The notes under the pieces: generated by a model
The model's database searches: none
Told to the model about the DNA's origin: nothing
The model's input: only the letters and a program-made list of their open reading frames with translations
Origin: Candidatus Riflebacteria bacterium HGW-Riflebacteria-2
GTDB lineage: Bacteria > Muiribacteriota > Ozemobacteria > Ozemobacterales > Ozemobacteraceae
DNA length: 43,764 nt
Assembly (NCBI GenBank): GCA_002839435.1
Contig: PGYA01000036.1
Coordinates: 1 to 43,764 of the forward strand
Reading direction: 5' to 3'
Position numbers and translations under genes: made by a program
Shown: piece by piece, positions 15,565-21,936 of the stretch
Layout of the letters: each line of letters begins with the position of its first letter
Position numbering within the stretch: the stretch's first letter is position 1

Positions 15565-16862
15565 CAATTCTTGTTTTTGTAAATTCCCATTTTGCTGTAA
15601 AGTGGTGTTTTGCGGCCGTAATTCCACTTTTTGAGCAAGTCCTGCGTGTATTGCCAGGGCAGCGGTGTGTCTGTCAGCTTGTGTTCCTGCATGGTTTCAT
15701 AAATCGTGTGCGCTTCGCGCGAACACAGCCAGCGGCAGCCCGGCTCTCTGAAATGCTCACGCATACGTCTGAAAATGACGAGAAAGTCTTCTTCGTTGAC
15801 GTTGCCAAATGAGACATTCAGAAATTCACAGGGCTGCACATCGCCATTGGCGCCGATATAGAAACGGTCGATACCACCCGAAGTGCAGCCGAAATGCTGC
15901 TCGTTTTCCTCGAAGACCTGCACGGCCGGGGCCGGGTGCTCGCGATACTGCGGCAGCATGTTGTAATCGAGATGAATTCGGTTAAGCTCTCTGATCGAGG
16001 CGTCGGCCTTGATCATTTCATCATCTTTGCCGAGCCAGGCGCCAGCCGACTTGCCGTGGATTACCTGAATGTAAGAGCAGTTCCATTTTTTAGTCAGCTT
16101 GAAAACCCGCTCAACCGTGCCGTCGGCTACCATTTCTGCCGACGGGCAGCAGTTAATTGCCACCATAATGCCGGCATCGACAAACTGTTTGACTGCGTCA
16201 TGTGCTATCGCAAACGAGCCAGGAAAGCCGGTAAACTTATCGTATTCCTTCTCATCGATCGAGTGCAGCGAAATCATGACGCCGAACAGTCCAGCTTCCT
16301 TGAGTTTTCGCACTTTTTCAGGCGTCAATGTGTGTCCGGTAGTGTTAACCCAGAGTTCACGTTTGTTATCAAAAGCTTTCAGCAGCTCGATCAGTCGGTC
16401 GAACATCAGCAACGGCTCGCCGCCTTCGATGTCGAACATGGTAACGCCGACTTCCTGCATCTGACGGGCAGTCTTTTGCAGCAGTTCGATCGGCAGGTCG
16501 GCACCAGTGTCGTTGCGCTGATAACAGTGCGGGCATTTGTAGGCGCAGGCCTTGGTCATCGAAAATACCACAGTCAGCGGGCCCGGGTCGGGTCTGACAA
16601 ATTTCTCGATCGACTCCCAGAAAGCCGGTGTCGGGTAGGCCGGCATGTAGAGTTGAAACTTATATTTGCCATCGATCTCGACCACCTTGTTATGCCGCAC
16701 CGCGTTGAGAAAAAGAATCAGGCGCTTCAGCAGCTTGACGAAAGCAGTTGGACCAAGGTCACCCGTCAGCGCACGCAGCAGGTAGTGAAAGAATACATGT
16801 ATGACCATGCGGGTATAGAATAGCAGCTTGGCCGGGCCAATCAGAAATCGTGGTTTGCTCAT
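15564..16862 (-). CDS. Radical SAM enzyme with SPASM-like C-terminus
   Basis: 432 residues. The [4Fe-4S] motif CX3CX2C is Cys106, Cys110 and Cys113 (KACAYKCPHC). It is followed by the SAM-binding DIEGGEPLL. A second cysteine set near the end (FGCTSGG, PCEFLNVSFG and GCRWLCS) is the pattern of a SPASM or twitch auxiliary cluster. The first ~60 residues contain a hydrophobic helix (LLFYTRMVIHVFFHYLL) that may bind the membrane. The chemistry cannot be told from the sequence. In a lipid operon it could carry out a C-H or C-C step on the chain, as HpnH-type enzymes do in hopanoid synthesis. The start has GAGGAGG seven bases upstream. It sits 16 bases after the SDR gene. Confidence 0.85.
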   Translation of the reverse strand: MSKPRFLIGPAKLLFYTRMVIHVFFHYLLRALTGDLGPTAFVKLLKRLILFLNAVRHNKVVEIDGKYKFQLYMPAYPTPAFWESIEKFVRPDPGPLTVVFSMTKACAYKCPHCYQRNDTGADLPIELLQKTARQMQEVGVTMFDIEGGEPLLMFDRLIELLKAFDNKRELWVNTTGHTLTPEKVRKLKEAGLFGVMISLHSIDEKEYDKFTGFPGSFAIAHDAVKQFVDAGIMVAINCCPSAEMVADGTVERVFKLTKKWNCSYIQVIHGKSAGAWLGKDDEMIKADASIRELNRIHLDYNMLPQYREHPAPAVQVFEENEQHFGCTSGGIDRFYIGANGDVQPCEFLNVSFGNVNEEDFLVIFRRMREHFREPGCRWLCSREAHTIYETMQEHKLTDTPLPWQYTQDLLKKWNYGRKTPLYSKMGIYKNKN

Positions 16863-16878
16863 GTTTTGCCTCCTCAGG

Positions 16879-17904
16879 TCACAGATAGCCGTTCATCCGC
16901 CACCAGCGGACAGTCGTTCGGGTGGCTTTTTCGAGAGAAGTGAAGTGCTCGATGCCGTAATCATCTATAACTTTGCTGACATTATATACGTTTGTGGCAT
17001 AGAACATGTAAACTCTTGCGCGCGTGAACAACGGCGGTTCTGCCGCGCCGGTCAGGCTGTAAGCCGCTTCAAGCATCATCGCCGGCGGATAAAGCAGCCA
17101 TTTTGGCAGGTGCTGCGGCGGTTTTACGCCCATCGCCGAGCAGAAAGCCGCCCAATAGTCTTTCATCAGTTCAACCTGCGGATTGCCGGCGTTGTAGATG
17201 TTTACACCAGCTTTGAGGTTTTCGCTGACCTTTACCACTATTTTCGCGAGATCGCCGGCGTAGATCGTATGAAACCTATTGCTGTCATGCCCTGGCATCA
17301 TTGGCACTCCGCTTTTAACGGTTTTACAGTATTCGTAAGGCCCGGCGTTAAACTCGCGTGGCCCGAACACCCAGACCGGTCTGATAACGGTCAACCGACG
17401 CCCCTGCTGGCGCGCCCGTGCGATCAGCAGTATTTCGGCCACTGCCTTGCTCAGCCGATAATGATTCATCGCTGACGGCAACAGGTTTTCGCCGGCATAT
17501 TCAAGAACCGGCCGGCGTTCGGCATTTTCAGCTTTGGCCTGCGGTTCGTCTTCCTCGCCGAGCACTGCATTCGAACTGATGTAGACGAAGCCGCTGTCAG
17601 GGCGCGTAGAATCGAACAACGCCAGACTGCCGAGCACGTTGGTGCGGTAGAAATCCTGATAGTCACCCCAGTCGCCAACCTTGCCACCAGCATGCACTAT
17701 TGTATCGAAAGGCTGCATCTGCGACGAATCAAAGCTGCCGCCAGCCAGATCGCCATGCATGATCGCCACAGGATAGCGCCGGATGAAGCGCAGATCGGCA
17801 CTCGGTCTGACAAAAGCCGTTACTTCCGCGCGCGCCGGTTTGCAGAAAGCCCTGACAATGTGGCTTCCAATAAACCCGTTCGCACCAGTAACCAGTACTT
17901 TCAC
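16879..17904 (-). CDS. Extended SDR NAD(P)-dependent reductase/epimerase
   Basis: 341 residues with the nucleotide-binding GANGFIGSHI at the N-terminus, a downstream VHAGGKVG strand, YISSNAVLG and the catalytic HYRLSKAVAE (Tyr and Lys). The long C-terminal part (YPPAMMLEAAYSL) resembles 3-beta-hydroxysteroid-dehydrogenase-like and bacterial ceramide-reductase-like (CerR) members of the family. In this operon the likely substrate is the keto group left by the alpha-oxoamine synthase. It starts with GTG at 17904, with GAGG about nine bases upstream; the overlapping ATG at 17906 leads straight to a stop. A 278-base gap with the structured repeat separates it from the upstream synthase gene, so it may have its own promoter or be controlled there. 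Confidence 0.8.
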   Translation of the reverse strand: MKVLVTGANGFIGSHIVRAFCKPARAEVTAFVRPSADLRFIRRYPVAIMHGDLAGGSFDSSQMQPFDTIVHAGGKVGDWGDYQDFYRTNVLGSLALFDSTRPDSGFVYISSNAVLGEEDEPQAKAENAERRPVLEYAGENLLPSAMNHYRLSKAVAEILLIARARQQGRRLTVIRPVWVFGPREFNAGPYEYCKTVKSGVPMMPGHDSNRFHTIYAGDLAKIVVKVSENLKAGVNIYNAGNPQVELMKDYWAAFCSAMGVKPPQHLPKWLLYPPAMMLEAAYSLTGAAEPPLFTRARVYMFYATNVYNVSKVIDDYGIEHFTSLEKATRTTVRWWRMNGYL

Positions 17905-18002
17905 ATCAAGCCTCTTTAAAAAATACGATTACACCGCGCACGATTTGTTGAGAACTGCTCAAATAAATCCAATTCAAATACCCAGTTGGTTGAACTTAAC
18001 AA

Positions 18003-18127
18003 GGGCGCAGGCGGGTTTCTCATGAGCGAAAACTTCGAGCCAGGCAGTTTTGACGCAACGCTATAGCTTTTCACAATCAGTCTATGCCTGGGGAGAGTTG
18101 TAGCGAATGAGATTCCGCCGAGAGCCC
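18003..18127 (+). other. Structured repeat element, copy 2 (candidate ncRNA or ERIC-like palindrome)
   Basis: The same architecture as the element at 7512-7634: GGGC 18003-18006 with GCCC 18124-18127; GGCGG 18010-18014 with CCGCC 18115-18119; TCTCAT 18018-18023 with ATGAGA 18107-18112; AACT 18031-18034 with AGTT 18096-18099; CCAGGCA 18040-18046 with TGCCTGG 18085-18091; and apical ATAG 18063-18066 with CTAT 18082-18085. The outer and apical stems differ in sequence from copy 1 but still pair. The loops (18025-18046, 18050-18058, 18093-18105) are identical or nearly so. It lies in the only sizeable gap in the second half of the minus-strand operon, between the oxoamine synthase and the SDR gene. 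Relative to the downstream gene its orientation is opposite to that of copy 1. Confidence 0.75.
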
Positions 18128-18181
18128 GAATAAGTAGTGTGTATTTGAGTGTCGATTTTGTTTTTGCAGGATTCATGAAAA

Positions 18182-19441
18182 TCATGTCAGGTCGAAGGTT
18201 TGTTTCAGTTCGGACATTGCATTGAGCAGAGTGTCTAGTTCTTCACGGGTATGTGTGGCCATTACCGAGAACCTGATGCGTGAGCGCCCTTTGGCCACCG
18301 CCGGAAAGGTCACCGGTGTTGCGAAAATGCCACGCTCATGCAGCGCCTTGCAGACTTTGCGCAACTTGATATCGTCGGCGATCAGCACTGGGATTATCGC
18401 AGTCGACGAGCCGAAGGTATGAAACCCGAGCTTGTGAAAACCGGCAAGCAGGTAATCGACGTTGCTGCGCAACCGGTTTCTCAAGTCGGCATCATGCTCG
18501 ATGATGTCGAATACTTCGATCAGGCCTGCTGCTACTGATACCGGAATACTCGTCGAGAAAATATAGGACCGCGCAAAATGCCTGACATATTCGACAATTT
18601 CGGCTTTCCCAGTGAGATAACCGCCGATTCCTGATGGAGCTTTCGACAGAGTGCCGATAGTCAGATCGACCTGACCATCGAGCCCGAAGTGCTCAGCGCT
18701 ACCACGCCCGGTTGCGCCAATCATGCCGATGGCATGCGCTTCGTCAACAAGAACTGAGGCGCCATACGCTTTTGCCAGTTTCTGAATATCGGCGAGCGGA
18801 GCGATATCGCCGTCCATACTGAATACGCCGTCTACCGTGATCAGCTTGCCTTTGAAAAAACGGCTGGCGCGTTTGATTGTCTGTTCGAGATGCGCCATGT
18901 CGTTGTGTTGAAAATATTTGAGCGAACCCTCACTGAGCTTGACGCCATCGATCAGCGAAGCATGCGCATACATGTCGGAAATCGCAACATCGCCGGCACC
19001 GAGCATCGCCTGAATAGTGCCGACATTGGCCTGATAACCGGTCGGAAACACCACCGCGCTCTCGCAGCGGTAGAACTCGGCAATTTTCTGCTCGAGGCGG
19101 CGATGCACGTCTGATGTGCCGCTCAGCAAGGCAACTGAGCCGGTTCCGTAGCCGTAATCGACAACGGCCTTTTTTGCCGCTTCGACCACGCGTGGGTGCG
19201 TTGACAGGCCAAGGTAATTGTTCGAAGCGAACATCAACATTTCGCGCTTCTCACCGTTGGCCGGATCGACCGTAGTTACCCGGTGCCGACTGGCCGAAGC
19301 CAGGGTGCGGCGGTAGGTATAGTGCCCTTTCTGCTGAATGTCGAGCAGTTTCGGGTAAAAGAAACGGGCTTTTTCGGTTATGTCGTTGCTCTCGGGCGGC
19401 GGTTCATATAAAGACTCGGTGGTTGCTTCGTTGTCGCTCAT
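18182..19441 (-). CDS. Alpha-oxoamine synthase (serine palmitoyltransferase / KBL / BioF family)
   Basis: 419 residues. The PLP lysine is Lys267 in GTLSKAPSGIGGYL. The family landmarks LMFASNNYLGLSTHP, GTGSVALLSGTSDVHRRLE, FPTGYQANVGTI, SDMYAHASLIDG and VDEAHAIGMIG are all present. These enzymes condense an amino acid with an acyl-CoA or acyl-ACP, releasing CO2 and giving an alpha-amino ketone. The family includes serine palmitoyltransferase (sphingolipids), BioF (biotin) and Kbl (threonine breakdown). An N-terminal extension of about 40 residues and the neighbouring ACP, ketosynthase, reductase and lipid-kinase genes favour a sphingoid-like lipid over biotin. The start overlaps the stop of the dehydratase gene by ATGA. 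The amino-acid substrate cannot be read from the sequence. Confidence 0.88.
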   Translation of the reverse strand: MSDNEATTESLYEPPPESNDITEKARFFYPKLLDIQQKGHYTYRRTLASASRHRVTTVDPANGEKREMLMFASNNYLGLSTHPRVVEAAKKAVVDYGYGTGSVALLSGTSDVHRRLEQKIAEFYRCESAVVFPTGYQANVGTIQAMLGAGDVAISDMYAHASLIDGVKLSEGSLKYFQHNDMAHLEQTIKRASRFFKGKLITVDGVFSMDGDIAPLADIQKLAKAYGASVLVDEAHAIGMIGATGRGSAEHFGLDGQVDLTIGTLSKAPSGIGGYLTGKAEIVEYVRHFARSYIFSTSIPVSVAAGLIEVFDIIEHDADLRNRLRSNVDYLLAGFHKLGFHTFGSSTAIIPVLIADDIKLRKVCKALHERGIFATPVTFPAVAKGRSRIRFSVMATHTREELDTLLNAMSELKQTFDLT

Positions 19442-20220
19442 TTTGTCAGTTTCTCCAGAAGTTTTTTTCTGTCGGCTTCGATGTGGCGGCTGCTTTTGGC
19501 AAAGCGCAGCCCTGAACAGGTCATTATGGGGTTCCCGGCCAGGTCTCCGGCAATGATGCTGTAAACATCGCCGTTATGGCAGGTGGTTCTGACCAGAACA
19601 TTTCCTGATGGCCTGCGGTTAAATACCGTCAGGCTGGCGCATGCTGACGGCAGTCCATAGTTATCTGAAAAAGCCAGCAGATGCAGCCCGGCTGTTTGCA
19701 GCAGCAGGTCGAAAAGAACGATGGGAATGCGCTGGTCCTGAGTACATCTGCCAAGTTTTGCCGGGTCACGCCCGAAATCAGAGAGTTCAACCAATATTGT
19801 CTGCCGGTTGAATTCATAAAATACAAAATCCGCCTGAAAAGTCGGGCCATGAAACATCAGTGCCGGGTAAATCTGATGCTTCAAAACTGCCGCCGGGATT
19901 TTTTCGCGTGCAGCAGTCAGCGTAAACCCGCTGTCAGCAACAATGTCGGCGCCCTTCTTGATGCTTGCATGCAGATTGCCGGTTTCGTCAAGCAGGCTGG
20001 CGCTGTCTCCGTCGCTGGCGCTGGTAAGAGTTCTGGCGCGATTTCGGCGCAGCATAACCGGCATTTTTATTTCTATGTCGGCAAAGCTGCAGCAGTCGCG
20101 CCCAAAAGTGCGCGCAAGTTCGTCGACGATCACCGCCATCGGCACGAACGGCGTGCCTTCCAGCTGATGATCAGCCAGACATGGCAGTTCCTCCATCGAA
20201 AACACACACTTTTGCTTCAT
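19438..20220 (-). CDS. Stand-alone polyketide-synthase-type dehydratase (double hotdog)
   Basis: 260 residues. The first half has the catalytic motif HxxxGxxxxP of PKS dehydratases exactly (His18, Gly22, Pro27 in DHQLEGTPFVP). The second half has the paired DxxxQ motif at Asp171 to Gln175 (LFDLLLQ). A HGPTFQ segment, typical of PKS dehydratases, lies between them. It would remove water from a beta-hydroxyacyl-ACP. PKS dehydratases are usually domains of giant enzymes; here the domain is a separate protein. Its gene overlaps the oxoamine synthase gene by four bases, and the acyl carrier protein gene lies upstream, 151 bases away. No ketoreductase of the FabG type is in the window, so the hydroxyacyl substrate must be made elsewhere or by the SDR. 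Confidence 0.8.
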   Translation of the reverse strand: MKQKCVFSMEELPCLADHQLEGTPFVPMAVIVDELARTFGRDCCSFADIEIKMPVMLRRNRARTLTSASDGDSASLLDETGNLHASIKKGADIVADSGFTLTAAREKIPAAVLKHQIYPALMFHGPTFQADFVFYEFNRQTILVELSDFGRDPAKLGRCTQDQRIPIVLFDLLLQTAGLHLLAFSDNYGLPSACASLTVFNRRPSGNVLVRTTCHNGDVYSIIAGDLAGNPIMTCSGLRFAKSSRHIEADRKKLLEKLTK

Positions 20221-20330
20221 TTCGTTTGGCTCACCATTACCAGTTCTTCATCACACTCAAGTAAATGGATTTCGGTTATCCTGCATACTCAGGCTTAGAG
20301 GCAGAATCCTAAAGCTACAGCTTCTCATAT

Positions 20331-20362
20331 TGAATCTGCGTCATCAGCGAAATCTGCGGATG
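20331..20362. repeat. ATCTGCG-type intergenic repeat
   Basis: GAATCTGCGTCATC is followed after a short spacer by AAATCTGCGGATG. It is the third site of the family also seen at 6557-6653 and 7439-7471. It lies in the 151-base gap between the ACP and dehydratase genes, just after the ACP stop codon. Confidence 0.6.
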
Positions 20363-20371
20363 CCTTTCCTT

Positions 20372-20626
20372 TTACTTATTGAGACTGTCAAAATGGGCTG
20401 CTATGGCGTTGATCGAGGTGAACTTCGGCAGGTGAGCATCATCGATCATCAAGTCAAGTTCGTCTTCGAGCATGTTGACGACCTGAATCGCCTTGATGCT
20501 GTCGAGACCCAGCGCAAACAGATTGTCGCCGTATTTTTCCGGTGCAATACTTATGCCTGACACCTTTTTTATCGCCGCCACAATCTTTTCTATCAGCTCT
20601 TCCCGCGTAATTTTAGGCTTGCTCAT
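20372..20626 (-). CDS. Acyl carrier protein
   Basis: 84 residues, acidic, with the phosphopantetheine attachment serine in LGLDSIKAIQ, the usual four-helix length and no other domain. It has an AGGGGGAGAG ribosome site directly before the ATG at 20626. It lies 55 bases downstream of the ketosynthase gene. The motif has Ile rather than the usual Leu or Met after the Ser, as in many carrier proteins of secondary-metabolite and sphingolipid clusters. It is probably dedicated to this operon rather than to housekeeping fatty-acid synthesis. Confidence 0.92.
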   Translation of the reverse strand: MSKPKITREELIEKIVAAIKKVSGISIAPEKYGDNLFALGLDSIKAIQVVNMLEDELDLMIDDAHLPKFTSINAIAAHFDSLNK

Positions 20627-20681
20627 CTCTCCCCCTTATGCTATCCGCAATCGTAATCGTCTGCTTTCTTCACCGATACTA

Positions 20682-21923
20682 TCAACACTTCTCCAGCACC
20701 ACTGCCATGTGGTTGCCGGCGAAACCGTAGTTAACGAAAAGGGTGTTGTTGATGTGGTAACTGCTGTAATCAGCGGCTTTGTAATAAGCGTTGGCGGCAA
20801 CACGTTCGTCACGTTCGAAGATATTAAGAGGTTCCGGCACAAGGTTGTCGTTCATGGTTTTTATGGCGAACGCACCTTCGCTCAGGGCCTGAGTGCCAAA
20901 GGTTGAACCAAGAAAGCTTTTATAGGGAAACAGCGGAATTTCCCGGGCCCGTGCGCCAAATATTCGACAGATAGCTTCCGATTCCATGTGATCGCAATGT
21001 GGTGAGCCTGAGGCTGAGCCGGCGATGAAGTCGATTTTGTCGGAAGGAGTCTGCGCTAGTGCGAGCGCCTCGCGAATCGCCGCTTCGAGCAGCTCGGGCG
21101 ATGGTTTTAGAAAGTCGCTGGCGCCGTTGGCCATGCCTATACCTCTGATTGTTGCATGACCGCGTGCACCGACAGCATCAGCCCTTTCTATGACGAAACA
21201 GCCGGCGGCCTCAGATACGACTATGCCGTCACGGGTTTTGCAGTAGGGACGGCAGGCGGTCTGTGGGCTTTCGTTGCGGTGCGAGAGCACCCTGATTTTG
21301 TTCCAGAGATGAAAAGTGCCGGTTTCCAGACAGACGTCAACGGCGCAGACCAGCATGCGATCAACGATGCCGCTTTTTATCAGGGTGTCGGCCTGCAATA
21401 TGGCGTTGAGCGCGCTGGTGCATGAAGAGCTCACGAAATAGCAGGGCCCGGCGACGCCGAACATGCTGCCGAGTCGTGATGGCAGGTAACTGTTCATGCC
21501 ATGGATCAGCGAGGTGATCTTGTAGAGCTCTTTCATGAAATAGTCTTTGACCAGCTCGGATACGTTGAGAAAATTGCCGAGGCTGCTCGCAACTATCAGG
21601 CCGGTGCGGCGTGGATCTGAGCTGATTTTTTCAGCAGCCCCGGCGTCTTTTATTGCTTCGGCGGTAACATAGACAGCAGCCTTTACGTAATCCTGGGCCA
21701 GATCATCAGAGTTGAGCATTTGCAGAAGTTCTGGTGGCAATGCTTCATTCGGCAGCGACTTGATCAGGCCGGCAAAGTCGGTTTTAACCTTGGCGGTCGG
21801 CAGCTCGAACCTTGTTACCTTACAGATCCCGGAATTACGGGCGGTGAAATTGCAGTAATTCTCTTCGCAGCCGACGCCAGCGGCAGTAAGCAGGCCGATT
21901 CCAGTAATCTTGTTGGGTTGCAT
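20682..21923 (-). CDS. Ketosynthase of the FabF/KAS II family lacking both catalytic histidines
   Basis: 413 residues, full family length. The nucleophile Cys168 is present in SSSCTSALNA, and Lys335 is present in PYKSFLGS. Where FabF has its two decarboxylation histidines (303 and 340 in E. coli numbering), this protein has Ser303 (GSASGSP in place of HGTST/GTP) and Ser340 (KSFLGS in place of KSxxGH). I checked both positions in the DNA. Without these residues normal malonyl decarboxylation is unlikely. Non-elongating KS0 domains with a lost HGTGT histidine act as acyl shuttles, and this enzyme may likewise move an acyl chain onto the ACP. The ribosome site AAGGAG precedes the ATG at 21923 by nine bases and overlaps the exporter stop codon. 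Confidence 0.85.
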   Translation of the reverse strand: MQPNKITGIGLLTAAGVGCEENYCNFTARNSGICKVTRFELPTAKVKTDFAGLIKSLPNEALPPELLQMLNSDDLAQDYVKAAVYVTAEAIKDAGAAEKISSDPRRTGLIVASSLGNFLNVSELVKDYFMKELYKITSLIHGMNSYLPSRLGSMFGVAGPCYFVSSSCTSALNAILQADTLIKSGIVDRMLVCAVDVCLETGTFHLWNKIRVLSHRNESPQTACRPYCKTRDGIVVSEAAGCFVIERADAVGARGHATIRGIGMANGASDFLKPSPELLEAAIREALALAQTPSDKIDFIAGSASGSPHCDHMESEAICRIFGARAREIPLFPYKSFLGSTFGTQALSEGAFAIKTMNDNLVPEPLNIFERDERVAANAYYKAADYSSYHINNTLFVNYGFAGNHMAVVLEKC

Positions 21924-21936
21924 GCGTGGCTACTCC

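Noticed and set aside
15894..16823. 309-codon open frame on the plus strand opposite the radical SAM gene
   Set aside because: The minus strand carries all radical SAM motifs in the right order, so the plus frame is a by-product of codon bias.
18182..19441. Assigning the alpha-oxoamine synthase as biotin enzyme BioF
   Set aside because: No other biotin gene is nearby, and the overlap with dehydratase, ACP, reductase and lipid-kinase genes points to a lipid role.
19681..20298. Long open frame on the plus strand opposite the dehydratase gene
   Set aside because: It is antisense to a gene with clear motifs, has no ribosome site and its translation matches no pattern. It is a shadow frame.
20682..21923. 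Calling the ketosynthase a chain-length factor
   Set aside because: Chain-length factors lose the active-site Cys, which is intact here, and no partner ketosynthase is adjacent.
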